34,287 nucleotides of DNA, from positions 1 through 34,287 of the forward strand of contig JAQXJI010000029.1 in the NCBI GenBank assembly GCA_029008615.1, given 5' to 3'. The notes beneath the pieces were generated by a model that had not been told where the DNA came from, ran no database searches, and saw nothing but the letters and a program-made list of their open reading frames with translations. This document shows, piece by piece, positions 21,536 through 29,678 of the stretch. The stretch's first letter is position 1; each line of letters opens with the position of its first letter. The DNA comes from Elusimicrobiota bacterium (lineage in GTDB: Bacteria > Elusimicrobiota > Elusimicrobia > Elusimicrobiales > Elusimicrobiaceae). Both the position numbers and the translations under genes were made by a program.

Positions 21536-23761
21536 ATGAGAATCATTTTGAATATAATCCTTTCCGCGGCCTTGGCTTCGGCATCGATTTTTTGTGCCGC
21601 GCAAAGCCTTAAAGACTATATGGCCGGCAATACCGCTTTGACGGCCAAAACCGCGGCTGAAGAAAAAGACCAAACGCAAGAAGCACAGGCGGAACAAAAC
21701 CCGGGCGGAAATGTAATGGCGGTAAAGCACCTGCCCGACGTGAAACTAAACAACGCCATAATAAGAAAAAGCGTTTTAACCTACTTTGACGCGCCCGAAC
21801 TTAAAGAAGCCCAAACACTTTATCAATCCGGCCAACAAAACAAAGCTTTGGGAGTTTACGAAAACATTTCCATTAACGAAGATTTTTCATCGCAAGTCAG
21901 ATTGCAGGCGGCTTTAAACGCGGCCGTTATAAACTTGCAGCGCTCGGAATATAAAAACGCTTTAAAAAACGCGGACGCGGCTTTAAAAATAAACCCGAAC
22001 AATCCTTTTTCGCAGCTGCTGAAAATTTGGATATACTCGGCTTGGGGCAAAATAAAAGAAACAAAAAAAGAAGCCGACAATTTGCTCTTTCTGACGGCAG
22101 ATTTTGAATATTTGGCATCTTCCAAACTTGCTTTGGCGCAGGCGTATTTCAATGCCGGCAAAGGAATTCAGGCTATGGACATACTGCAAAACCTTTACGG
22201 AACGGACCCATATTTAATATCCCATTCGGCTTACCTTATGGGCCGCCTGTCCGTAAAAGACAAACCCGCCGCGCAAGCCCTTTTCGAACAGGCTTTGGCC
22301 CACGACGGCAGCAACTGCGCCGCCCAAAAATATCAGGCCGAAATGCAATATAAACTTAAGCAGTATATACCCGCTTGGCAAAGTTACGCCAGCTTATTTA
22401 TACTGGACAAAACCGACAAAAAAAGTGCAAAAAGGCTTAAAAAACTTTCAAAACGCCTTAAAGGCTCGCCGGAAGATTATCTGTTTTACACAAAACTTTC
22501 CGAAATCTATACAAAAAAGCCGGAGCCGAACCAATCCCAAACCGTACGCGTGGGGTTGTTCTCCGATTATAAAGCCAATTTAACCCCTCTGCAAAGTTTT
22601 AATTTTATGCCCGGGACGGATTTCGTCATTAAAGCTGAATCTTTGGGTACGGTCATTACCGGGGAAGCATATACGCCGAAAAATATTTCTTTTGACAAAG
22701 AACACAAAGGCGTACATATACAAAACAAATGGGGCGCGGCTGATTTCTCCACGAAGCGGCCTTTCGTGATAACTTTAAACAAAGAGGGATATTCATTCCT
22801 CGTAAAAGACGCTAAAGCGGAAGATGCATTTTCCGCCAATTTGGGCGATAAAGAACTTAAAGGCTCTCTGTTGGTAATACCTGCGGAAAACGGAATGATT
22901 TTGATAAATCATACTTCTTTGGACGATGTTCTGCCCGCACTTTTAATGTCTTTGACGCGCGGTATAAAAACGCCGGCCGCACTTGAAGCCGCCGCCACTG
23001 TTTTAAGGACCGCACTGGTCCGCAGGCTCTCTTCCTCTAAGGACGCTATTTTTGACGTTCCGGATAATACCCCCCGGATAAATTACGGCGGGGTTAATAT
23101 GGAATCCCAATTCGTAAGGAACGCTTCAAAAAATACAGCGGGAAAAATCTTGGCGGAAGCTTCCTATGAAGGAGATTTGCCCGCTCCGGCGCAAACAGAA
23201 ATATACCGTTCCTGCTCAAGCGCAAGCGAAGACGGGCCGAGAAACACCCAAGATAAAACGAATTATTCTTTCTCCCCGGTAAATCTGTTTAAATTTATGA
23301 TATCAAATCCCCCAAAAGATTTATATTCCGCACCGGAAGACCCCACTTTATGGTCCTCAGTAAAATGGGCATATCTTATGCCGCTTAAGGAAATACAAAA
23401 ACGCTTAAATTCACTTTATAAAATAGGCTCTCTTAAATATTTTGAACCGGCGAAGACAACCCCCTATGGACGCATTGAAACGATGCGATTTACAGGAAGC
23501 AAAAAAACGGTCGAAATCCCCTTTGAGGAAGCCAATTTCATCTTGGCCGCAGGGACGCTTAAATCCCCCTTCTTCACGTTTATACCGTTTAAAAAAAACG
23601 TGCTTATTTTGGGTTCCGACACCGGCGCGGGCAAAGGCCTTTGCATAGACGGAGCATACGGTTTGGCAAAACAAGGCAAAACTGCCGAGGAAATTTTAAA
23701 ATATTATTATCCGGATTTAGAGATTACCGAAAAATGGCAAATAAAAAAATCGCTTTTATAA
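21536..23761 (+). CDS. Secreted TPR protein with C-terminal SpoIID/LytB-like domain
   Basis: This 741-residue protein has a signal peptide (MRIILNIILSAALASASIFCAAQ), tetratricopeptide-like repeats from about 75 to 330 (for example AKLALAQAYFNAGKGIQAMDIL and ALKNADAALKINPNNPFSQL), a beta-rich middle, and a SpoIID-type domain from about 360 to 735. The last has the TRGIKTPAALEAAATVLRTALVRRL helix and the closing GSDTGAGKGLCIDGAYGLAKQGKTAEEILKYYYPDLEI, matching the family's GxGxGxG...GA...A..G....IL..YYP. SpoIID proteins act on peptidoglycan stripped of peptides; in non-spore-formers they are presumed cell-wall remodelling or amidase-enhancer proteins. No SD; the -10 box is 6 bases before the ATG. 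The GT4 gene starts 28 bases inside its end. Confidence 0.82.
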   Translation: MRIILNIILSAALASASIFCAAQSLKDYMAGNTALTAKTAAEEKDQTQEAQAEQNPGGNVMAVKHLPDVKLNNAIIRKSVLTYFDAPELKEAQTLYQSGQQNKALGVYENISINEDFSSQVRLQAALNAAVINLQRSEYKNALKNADAALKINPNNPFSQLLKIWIYSAWGKIKETKKEADNLLFLTADFEYLASSKLALAQAYFNAGKGIQAMDILQNLYGTDPYLISHSAYLMGRLSVKDKPAAQALFEQALAHDGSNCAAQKYQAEMQYKLKQYIPAWQSYASLFILDKTDKKSAKRLKKLSKRLKGSPEDYLFYTKLSEIYTKKPEPNQSQTVRVGLFSDYKANLTPLQSFNFMPGTDFVIKAESLGTVITGEAYTPKNISFDKEHKGVHIQNKWGAADFSTKRPFVITLNKEGYSFLVKDAKAEDAFSANLGDKELKGSLLVIPAENGMILINHTSLDDVLPALLMSLTRGIKTPAALEAAATVLRTALVRRLSSSKDAIFDVPDNTPRINYGGVNMESQFVRNASKNTAGKILAEASYEGDLPAPAQTEIYRSCSSASEDGPRNTQDKTNYSFSPVNLFKFMISNPPKDLYSAPEDPTLWSSVKWAYLMPLKEIQKRLNSLYKIGSLKYFEPAKTTPYGRIETMRFTGSKKTVEIPFEEANFILAAGTLKSPFFTFIPFKKNVLILGSDTGAGKGLCIDGAYGLAKQGKTAEEILKYYYPDLEITEKWQIKKSLL

Positions 23762-24870
23762 TAACGAAGTTGGAGCTCGGCGGCGCGCAAAAAAGCGTAC
23801 TTTACAGCGTAAAAAATCTTAACAGACCGCCTATAAAAACTTATCTTCTCTGCGGAAAGGGCGGATATTTGGATAAAGAAGCAAAAAAGAACATAAAGGG
23901 TTTATTTTTTATTCCCGATTTGGTAAGGGAAATTTCCCCCCTAAAAGATTTAAAAGCCTTCCTGCAAATAAGAAAAAGGCTTAAAAACTTAAGGCCAGAT
24001 ATTGTGCATACCAATTCTTCCAAAGCGGGCATTTTGGGGCGTTTGGCCGCCGCAAGCATAATAAAAGGCCCGAAAATTATCCATACGGTGCACGGATTTT
24101 CTTTTTACGAAGGCCAGAAACCGCTTAGAAAATATTTTTACGTTACGGCGGAGAAACTGCTTTCCAAAGTTACGGACAAACTTATTTTTGTTTCTCACGA
24201 AGATATGGATACGGCCCTGAAATTTAAAATAGCCAAGGCCTCGCAATGTACGCTTATAAGGGCAGGCGTGGAAGCGCACAAGAAAGAAGACTTCAAAGAT
24301 TTTGACAAGGCCGCAAAACTAAGGAAACTAGGCCTTAAAGAAAACACAAAAATAGTCCTCTGCACCGCAAATTTAAAACCGCAGAAGAATCCTTTGGATA
24401 TGATAAAAGCCGCCGCGATTGTTTGCAAAAAAGAACCCGATTGCGTTTATCTTTATACGGGTACCGGGCCGCTTAAACAGGCCGCGCAAAAGCTGATAGC
24501 GCGCCATAAACTTAAAAAGAATTTCAAACTTTTGGGGCATCGCAAAGATATTACCGAACTTTTGGCCGCGGCGGATCTTTTTTCTTTAAGTTCCTTATGG
24601 GAAGGCCTGCCGATGGCTTTGGTTGAAGCTTTGTTTATGTCCGTCCCAAGCGTTTGTTACGACAGCGGCGGCGTAAAAGAAGTTTTAAAAAGCGGCAAAA
24701 ACGGATTTTTAACGCCGCGCGGCAATTACAGGAAACTGGCGGAAAACCAACTCCGCGCTTTAAAGAAAAAGGACTTTATTTTTAATGCGGAAGATTTGGA
24801 AGATTTCGACATCAAAAATATGATTAAAAGACAGCGGGAACTTTATTTGAGTTTTGGAGGAAAGAAATGA
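23734..24870 (+). CDS. GT4-family glycosyltransferase (GT-B fold)
   Basis: I start this at ATG 23734 (378 residues; MANKKIAFIITKLELGGAQKSVL), because the family begins there; the in-frame ATG at 23641 would add 31 unrelated residues inside the SpoIID gene. It has the GT4 layout: the N-terminal GGAQ loop, VHTNSSKAGILGRLAA and HTVHGFSFYEG in the acceptor domain, and in the nucleotide-sugar domain LVLCTANLKPQKNPLDMIKAA, LLGHRKDITELLAAADLFSLSSLWEGLPMALVEAL with the E-x7-E motif region. The donor and acceptor are not evident; it probably builds a surface polysaccharide or glycolipid. It overlaps both neighbours (28 bp and 4 bp). Confidence 0.92.
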   Translation: MANKKIAFIITKLELGGAQKSVLYSVKNLNRPPIKTYLLCGKGGYLDKEAKKNIKGLFFIPDLVREISPLKDLKAFLQIRKRLKNLRPDIVHTNSSKAGILGRLAAASIIKGPKIIHTVHGFSFYEGQKPLRKYFYVTAEKLLSKVTDKLIFVSHEDMDTALKFKIAKASQCTLIRAGVEAHKKEDFKDFDKAAKLRKLGLKENTKIVLCTANLKPQKNPLDMIKAAAIVCKKEPDCVYLYTGTGPLKQAAQKLIARHKLKKNFKLLGHRKDITELLAAADLFSLSSLWEGLPMALVEALFMSVPSVCYDSGGVKEVLKSGKNGFLTPRGNYRKLAENQLRALKKKDFIFNAEDLEDFDIKNMIKRQRELYLSFGGKK

Positions 24871-26081
24871 ACTATTTTAACAATGACGCCGAACGCGAAG
24901 CCGTAGAACGCGCCAAGAAAATCGCTTTGGAAGTTTTTAAACCTCTAAGGGCCAAGTATGACGAAAAAGAAGAATTCTGCCCCGAAGCCGTACAAGCTAT
25001 GATTGAACAAAGGCTTTTCGGCCTTTGGCTTCCCAAAGAATACGGCGGCGAAGGCCTGGGGGTAAACGCTTTGGCTTTGGTTCTGGAAGAGCTTTCAAAA
25101 GTCTGTATGGGTTTGGCTTTACCGGCCGGTACCAGCGCGCTGGGCGGTATGCCGATGTTCTTTTGGGCCACGCCGGAACAAAGGGCCAAATGGGTTCCCG
25201 ATTTGGCGAGCGGCAAAAAATTGTGGACTTTCGCCCTTTCCGAAGCGCAGGCCGGTTCCGACGCGACTTCAATAAAAACCACCGCTTTAAAAGAAGGAGA
25301 CTATTACGTTTTAAACGGTTCCAAACATTATATTTCCACCGGCGAAGCCGCCGATTTTTACGTCGTAGCCGTATCGACCAACCCCGCAAGGGGCGCAAGG
25401 GGCATATCCCTTTTGGTGGTTAAAAAGGGCACCCCCGGCTTTACATTCGGCAAAAAAGAACGCAAAATGGGCCTTAAAACAAATCCCACTTATGATTTAA
25501 TCTTCCGCGACTGCAAAGTGCCCGCCGCAAATCTTTTGGGCAGCGAGGGAAAAGGGCTTTTGATAGTGCAGGAAACTTTTGATTATTCCCGCCCCGGCAT
25601 AGCGGCACAGGCTTTGGGCCTGGCCCAAGGCGCGATGGCGGAAGCGGTCAAATATCTTAAAATAAGAAAACAATTCGACCAACCCGTAATATCCTTCCAA
25701 AGTATCGGCCACGAACTGGCCGAACTTACGGCAAAAGTTGAAGCGGGCAGAGCGCTTGTCTATAAAATAACCTCGTTAATGGATAAAGATTTTATCGCCG
25801 CTTCCCAAAACGCCGTTAAAAACAACACCACCGTACACGACGAGCTTAAGGCCCTTAAGGGCCCGCGTTGGACTAAATACAGCGCTATGGCAAAGCTGTT
25901 CTGCTCCGATACGGCTATGCAAGTGGCCGACAGGTGCATAAATCTCTGCGGCGGCATAGCATATACGCGGGATTTCCCGTTGGAGAAATACGCCCGCGAC
26001 GCCAAAGTAACGCAAATTTACGAAGGCACGAACCATATTCAGAAGAACGAGATTATGGCTTCCCTAATAAAAGAAAATTAA
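24867..26081 (+). CDS. Acyl-CoA dehydrogenase
   Basis: This 404-residue flavoprotein has the full acyl-CoA dehydrogenase fold: the N-terminal helical domain (LWLPKEYGGEGLG), the FAD and substrate region FALSEAQAGSDATSIKTTA and NGSKHYISTGEAADFYVVAV, and the C-terminal domain with RKQFDQPVISFQSIGHELAEL and GGIAYTRDFPLEKYARDAKVTQIYEGTN, in which Glu386 is the catalytic base. An extra stretch (about 318-340, KNNTTVHDELKALKGPRWTKY) stands between helices. It should oxidise a short- or medium-chain acyl-CoA or work in reverse as a reductase. No etfAB or thiolase genes are near. It overlaps the glycosyltransferase gene by 4 bp and ends at a strong terminator. Confidence 0.95.
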   Translation: MNYFNNDAEREAVERAKKIALEVFKPLRAKYDEKEEFCPEAVQAMIEQRLFGLWLPKEYGGEGLGVNALALVLEELSKVCMGLALPAGTSALGGMPMFFWATPEQRAKWVPDLASGKKLWTFALSEAQAGSDATSIKTTALKEGDYYVLNGSKHYISTGEAADFYVVAVSTNPARGARGISLLVVKKGTPGFTFGKKERKMGLKTNPTYDLIFRDCKVPAANLLGSEGKGLLIVQETFDYSRPGIAAQALGLAQGAMAEAVKYLKIRKQFDQPVISFQSIGHELAELTAKVEAGRALVYKITSLMDKDFIAASQNAVKNNTTVHDELKALKGPRWTKYSAMAKLFCSDTAMQVADRCINLCGGIAYTRDFPLEKYARDAKVTQIYEGTNHIQKNEIMASLIKEN

Positions 26082-26100
26082 CACAATTTTCAAGCAAAGC

Positions 26101-26132
26101 AAAACCCCCGGCCTTAAAACCGGGGGTTTTTA
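26101..26132 (+). terminator. Bidirectional terminator after the acyl-CoA dehydrogenase
   Basis: AAAACCCCCGG (26101-26111) pairs with CCGGGGGTTTT (26120-26130), with T and A runs on both sides. It can also serve the converging small membrane gene. Confidence 0.88.
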
Positions 26133-26149
26133 AATATTTTAAATTTTTA

Positions 26150-26401
26150 TTATTCTCTGTCCCAAACGGCCTCGTAAGCCAAAGCCGTTACGGTTACAAA
26201 CATCAACAGGGAATAAACGCACCACCAAATCGTTTCCGAAAATACGGGCTCTAAAAACAGAGCTTCATAAACGAATGAAAACAAAAGCTTGACCGTAGCC
26301 AGCCATAAAAACAGAGCGCCAAGCCTTAAAACGATATCCAACAGACCAAAAATAATGCCTTTTCTGAAGGAAGCTTTAAAAGAATTTTTTATCTTTTCCA
26401 T
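26150..26401 (-). CDS. Small two-helix membrane protein of unknown function
   Basis: I do not recognise this 83-residue protein. It has a basic, amphipathic N-terminus (MEKIKNSFKASFRKG) and two long hydrophobic stretches (IIFGLLDIVLRLGALFLWLATVKLLFSF and TIWWCVYSLLMFVTVTALAYEAV). Evidence that it is real: a consensus promoter (TTGACA, 17 bp, TAAAAT) lies upstream and a shared terminator downstream. It has no SD, and the -10 box ends exactly 6 bases before the ATG, so the message is predicted to be leaderless. Confidence 0.72.
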   Translation of the reverse strand: MEKIKNSFKASFRKGIIFGLLDIVLRLGALFLWLATVKLLFSFVYEALFLEPVFSETIWWCVYSLLMFVTVTALAYEAVWDRE

Positions 26402-26407
26402 ATTAAG

Positions 26408-26436
26408 ATTTTATCTATGTATGAGGAATTTGTCAA
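26408..26436 (-). promoter_or_regulatory. Consensus promoter giving a predicted leaderless mRNA
   Basis: On the minus strand TTGACA (26431-26436) and TAAAAT (26408-26413) are 17 bp apart, and the ATG at 26401 follows after exactly 6 bases. The -10 to +1 distance puts the transcription start on the A of ATG. This is the cleanest of the leaderless candidates in the window. Confidence 0.7.
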
Positions 26437-26441
26437 TATTT

Positions 26442-26561
26442 TTAAGCCCCGCCGCTCAGCTTCAAGCCGACAACGCCTATTATTATAAGCAAAGTGGAAA
26501 TTATTTTAAGCGCGCTGAAACTTTCGGAGAAAAACACCGCCCCTATAATAAAAATCCCTTT
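26442..26561 (-). pseudogene. 3' remnant of an SMR-family multidrug efflux gene
   Basis: About 39 codons (KGIFIIGAVFFSESFSALKI then ISTLLIIIGVVGLKLSGGA and a stop) match the last membrane helix and C-terminus of small multidrug resistance proteins (SugE/EmrE type). Full members have about 105-110 residues with four helices; here the first three are missing. The frame upstream runs straight into the terminator and tRNA-Met gene, which is not SMR sequence, so the gene was cut at this point. A non-functional remnant. Confidence 0.7.
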
Positions 26562-26564
26562 AAT

Positions 26565-26591
26565 AAAATAGCCCCGCCTTAAAGCGGGGCT
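26565..26591 (-). terminator. Terminator of tRNA-Met
   Basis: AGCCCCGC (26570-26577) pairs with GCGGGGCT (26584-26591). On the minus strand it is followed by ATTTTATT, 6 bases after the encoded CCA of the tRNA. Confidence 0.8.
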
Positions 26592-26597
26592 GAAATC

Positions 26598-26674
26598 TGG
26601 TGTCACCGGGTGGGCTCGAACCACCGACCTGGCGCTTATGAAACGCCCGCTCTAACCAGCTGAGCTACGGTGAC
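26598..26674 (-). tRNA. tRNA-Met (anticodon CAU), elongator type
   Basis: On the minus strand GTCACCG (26668-26674) pairs with CGGTGAC (26602-26608), discriminator A and encoded CCA at 26598-26600. The D arm is GCTC...GAGC, the anticodon loop TTCATAA (CAT), and the T arm GGTGG-TTCGAGC-CCACC. The Watson-Crick first pair G-C argues against initiator tRNA. A tRNA-Ile2 with lysidine-modified CAU cannot be fully excluded. Confidence 0.93.
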
Positions 26675-26772
26675 GACTTAAATATTATAACAAATCAAAA
26701 AAAACTTGTAAATAGTTTCAATAATTTTATCCGGCGATTTTAAACATACCTCGGCTAAAGCCAAGCGCGCCT

Positions 26773-27645
26773 CTATTTAAGTAATTTATAGGCTAAAATG
26801 GAATCGCGGTTGATTTGCTGGGTAAGTTCCCCCAATGTAGAAAATTTCTTTTCCGAACGAATTTTAGCCACGAACTCCGCCGTCATCATACGTCCGTAAA
26901 TATCGCGGTTAAAATCAAGGAGATGAACCTCGCAAGTAGGCAGACCGCCTTCTTCCACCGTGGGACGGCAGCCGATATTGCAAACGCCCATATATTCTTT
27001 GCGGCCCAATTTCACCCTTACCGCATAAACGCCGCGCGGCAATATTTTAAGTTTGTCAAAATCTATATTCGCCGTGGGAAAACCTATTTTGCGGCCCATT
27101 TGACGGCCTTTCACAATTTCCCCGCTTACCTGATAATCAGAGCCCAACATACCGTTTACGGCTTCAATATCGCCTGATTTTAAAGCTTTTCTTATCAAAG
27201 AGGAAGATATTTTGGTTCCGCCCGTTTCAAGGAAATCCGCACACTTAAATATAACGCCGTTATCGGCGCAGGCGTGCTTTAAAAAATCCGCTTTTCCGCC
27301 ACGCTCTTTGCCGAAAGCGAAATCCTTTCCACATAATATCCCGCCCATATTATATTTTTTGAGCAGTATATTAAAAAATTCTTCTTTTGATAAATTGCGG
27401 ACTTTTTTAAAATCCAAAAATTCAATACGGCGCATACCGGCTTTTTTAAGCAAAGCGGCTTTTTCCTCAGGCGTTGTCAAAAGTCCGTGGGCCGGCTCCA
27501 TAACCACCTTCGGCGGCACTTTAAAAACAAGAAGCATCGGCGTCATTTTATATTCGGCGGCAAGAGTTTTAAGATTTTCAAACAAATGTCTGTGCCCCAA
27601 GTGAACACCGTCAAAGCTGCCTATCGCTATAAAATTTTTACGCAT
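26773..27645 (-). CDS. ribF: Bifunctional riboflavin kinase / FAD synthetase
   Basis: RibF turns riboflavin into FMN and then FAD in the cytosol. The 290-residue protein has the N-terminal adenylyltransferase domain with GSFDGVHLGHRHLF (9-22) and TKISSSLIRKAL (144-155), and the C-terminal flavokinase domain with GRKIGFPTANIDFD (184-197), the conserved GVYAVRVKLG, and GCRPTVEEGG. Its start lies 19 bases inside truB. It is the last gene of the rbfA-nrnA-truB-ribF operon, a common bacterial arrangement. Confidence 0.96.
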   Translation of the reverse strand: MRKNFIAIGSFDGVHLGHRHLFENLKTLAAEYKMTPMLLVFKVPPKVVMEPAHGLLTTPEEKAALLKKAGMRRIEFLDFKKVRNLSKEEFFNILLKKYNMGGILCGKDFAFGKERGGKADFLKHACADNGVIFKCADFLETGGTKISSSLIRKALKSGDIEAVNGMLGSDYQVSGEIVKGRQMGRKIGFPTANIDFDKLKILPRGVYAVRVKLGRKEYMGVCNIGCRPTVEEGGLPTCEVHLLDFNRDIYGRMMTAEFVAKIRSEKKFSTLGELTQQINRDSILAYKLLK

Positions 27646-28310
27646 TTTAAAATGTCCTCCGCCGTCATTTTTTTAACGGCTTCTATCGGCGTAGCGTCTT
27701 TAACGTCAAAAGAGCCTATCGCCGTACGTCTTAATTTGCTTAAATGCGCACAGGTTCCAAGCCTGCGCCCTATCATATAAGCCAAAGAGCGGATATAAGT
27801 GCCGCTTGAACAGGAAACGTCAAAACGGATTTTATTCCCTTCCAAAACTACATTATCCCAACCGTATATTGTTACTTCGGCTTCGCGGTCAATATTTTCC
27901 CCCATTCGCGCCATTTTGTACATAGCCTGACCGTTAACTTTTTTTGCGCTGTAAAAAGGTATGGGGTGTTTTATCGGGCCGGTAAGTTCTTTAAGAGTTT
28001 TGGATAAAATTTCTTCCGTAATCGGCGGTACTGGCATTGTAAGAGTTACACTGCCCTCCGCGTCCCAAGTATCCGTTTCCGCGCCTAGGCTGACTTCCGC
28101 GGAATATTTTTTAGGCAGGCCTAAATATTCGCTCTGCGATTTGGTGGCTTTGCCGAGAAGCAAAATCAACAGCCCGCTTGCCATAGGGTCAAGCGTGCCG
28201 CTGTGTCCGGCTTTTTTTATTTTAAGTACGCCGCGCACATAGGCGATAACGTCGTGCGACGTCCACCCGGGCGCTTTATCTATAAGCAGTAATGCGCTTT
28301 CTACGCTCAT
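27627..28310 (-). CDS. truB: tRNA pseudouridine-55 synthase
   Basis: TruB makes the universal pseudouridine 55 in the T loop of tRNAs. The 227-residue protein has LLIDKAPGWTSHDVI at the start, the catalytic motif AGHSGTLDPMASGLL with Asp41, the later PFYSAKKVNGQAMYKMAR and the SSGTYIRSLAYMIGRRLG block. It lacks a C-terminal PUA-type extension, so it is the short bacterial form. It overlaps nrnA by 4 bp and ribF by 19 bp. Confidence 0.96.
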   Translation of the reverse strand: MSVESALLLIDKAPGWTSHDVIAYVRGVLKIKKAGHSGTLDPMASGLLILLLGKATKSQSEYLGLPKKYSAEVSLGAETDTWDAEGSVTLTMPVPPITEEILSKTLKELTGPIKHPIPFYSAKKVNGQAMYKMARMGENIDREAEVTIYGWDNVVLEGNKIRFDVSCSSGTYIRSLAYMIGRRLGTCAHLSKLRRTAIGSFDVKDATPIEAVKKMTAEDILKCVKIL

Positions 28311-29296
28311 TGCAGTTTTGAAATTTCCTTTATTACGGAGGCCGTAAGCCTGGTTTTAATTTCTTCCAGCTTTGCGCCCTCAACCTTAAAACCGGCCGCG
28401 CGGGCGTGTCCGCCGCCGCCGAACAAGACGGCTATTTTGCTTACGTCAATTCTGCCTTTTGAGCGCAAATTGACGGCTATTCTGCCGGGTTCTTCCCTTA
28501 AAAGAACGGAAACTTCAACGGAAGGTATCATTATTGGCTGGCTTACTATCCCCTGAGTATGGCGGGGATCTACGCCCAAAAGTTCAAAATCGCGGGCGGC
28601 CAAAGTTATTTCCGCAAAAGTGCCGCTGTTTAAAAGGTTAAGTTTTTCCAACGCACGGCCCAAAAGTTTAAGTTCTTTATAAGGTTTGGTATTGTATATT
28701 ACCGTATTTACCTTCTGTATATCCGCGCCGTGCGCCAAAAGCACCGCGCCGACTCTTAAGCTTTCCGCCCCTGTGTTGGAATGCAAGAAACGGCCGGTAT
28801 CGGTAACCAAACCCGTATAGAGGCAGGTGGCTTCGTCCGGGGTAATATCGGTTTTAACGTATTCAAAAAACTCGGTAATAATTTCCGCCGTGCTGGAAGC
28901 TTTGGCGTTTATATAATTTACAGTGCCGTAATTTTCCCCGGTGATGTGGTGGTCTATATTGATTACGGTTTTTACGGTGTTAAACAAAGGCTCAAGATTT
29001 CCGCCGCGGTTCTTGTCGGAACATTCAAGCAGAATCATAGTGTCAAAATCAAACTCGTCTGGCAAAACGGAAAAGTTGACGGTATCAATCCCGGGCATAA
29101 AAAACAAGTCTTCCCCGGGGCGGTCGGAACTGAAAGGGTAAACTTCCTTGCCCATACGCCTTAAATAACTGCATACGGCAAGGGTGGACCCCAAGCTGTC
29201 GCCGTCGGGGTTCTGATGCCCGGCCACAAAAAATTTGCGGCCTTTTTTTATAGCTTTGGCTATGGCCTTAAAAGCCGGATTATTTTTCTGCCTCAT
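28307..29296 (-). CDS. nrnA: DHH-family phosphoesterase, NrnA type (nanoRNase / pAp phosphatase)
   Basis: NrnA degrades 2-5 nt RNA and in many species dephosphorylates pAp. The 329-residue protein has the DHH motifs: AGHQNPDGDSLGS (His27, Asp31, Asp33), LLECSDKNRGG (Glu91 and Asp94 region; many relatives have Asp in the first place), INIDHHITGENYG (Asp115-His116-His117), the VTDTGRFLHSNT block and the C-terminal DHHA1 glycine motif FGGGGHARAAGF. It lies between rbfA and truB, its usual place, overlapping them by 17 and 4 bp. Confidence 0.93.
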   Translation of the reverse strand: MRQKNNPAFKAIAKAIKKGRKFFVAGHQNPDGDSLGSTLAVCSYLRRMGKEVYPFSSDRPGEDLFFMPGIDTVNFSVLPDEFDFDTMILLECSDKNRGGNLEPLFNTVKTVINIDHHITGENYGTVNYINAKASSTAEIITEFFEYVKTDITPDEATCLYTGLVTDTGRFLHSNTGAESLRVGAVLLAHGADIQKVNTVIYNTKPYKELKLLGRALEKLNLLNSGTFAEITLAARDFELLGVDPRHTQGIVSQPIMIPSVEVSVLLREEPGRIAVNLRSKGRIDVSKIAVLFGGGGHARAAGFKVEGAKLEEIKTRLTASVIKEISKLQ

Positions 29297-29639
29297 GGGA
29301 TTTCTCTATCTTAGAAAATATCTTTTCCACCCTGGAAGCGCGCTCCGGGGTATCGTCAATCTCAAAGGAAAAAGACGGTATCCTTTTAATGTGTACTCTC
29401 TTCCTCAGGAGTGCGCCGATTTCCCCCCGCAAAACGGAAAGATTATGCGCCGCTCTTTTTTTGTCTTCGTCACTGCCGAAAACGGAGTAAAACACTTTGG
29501 CCGAAGCCAAATCCTTGGATATCCTTACGCCCGTAACCGTTATAAACCCGCTGAAACTGCCGCTGGCTATCATACGGCTGATAATCGTATTGATTTCTTC
29601 CAAAAACAGAGTTTCCAATCTTTTAGTTCTCTCTATCAT
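29280..29639 (-). CDS. rbfA: Ribosome-binding factor A
   Basis: RbfA binds the 30S subunit late in maturation near the 5' end of 16S rRNA and is needed for cold growth in many bacteria. The 119-residue protein has ERTKRLETLFLEEINTIISRM, the KH-like TVTGVRISKDLASAKVFYSVFG and RKRVHIKRIPSFSFEIDDTPERASRVEKIF. It is the first gene of the operon; infB and nusA, often upstream, are absent here. There is no SD. An extended -10 (TGGTAAAAT) ends 6 bases before the ATG, so the operon mRNA is predicted to be leaderless. Confidence 0.93.
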   Translation of the reverse strand: MIERTKRLETLFLEEINTIISRMIASGSFSGFITVTGVRISKDLASAKVFYSVFGSDEDKKRAAHNLSVLRGEIGALLRKRVHIKRIPSFSFEIDDTPERASRVEKIFSKIEKSHEAEK

Positions 29640-29645
29640 AATTAT

Positions 29646-29654
29646 ATTTTACCA
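29646..29654 (-). promoter_or_regulatory. Extended -10 promoter of the rbfA operon (leaderless type)
   Basis: On the minus strand TGGTAAAAT (29646-29654) has the TGn extension and lies 6 bases before ATG 29639. The -35 region is weak, as is allowed with an extended -10. Confidence 0.45.
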
Positions 29655-29678
29655 AATTAGAAATGTATAATCATTTGC

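Noticed and set aside
21518-21730. N-terminal extension of the membrane gene ending at 20969
   Set aside because: It overlaps the start and signal peptide of the divergent SpoIID gene and has no recognisable sequence; the start was placed at 21517 instead.
23641-23733. Upstream ATG for the GT4 glycosyltransferase
   Set aside because: It adds 31 residues that lie inside the SpoIID domain in another frame and have no GT4 similarity.
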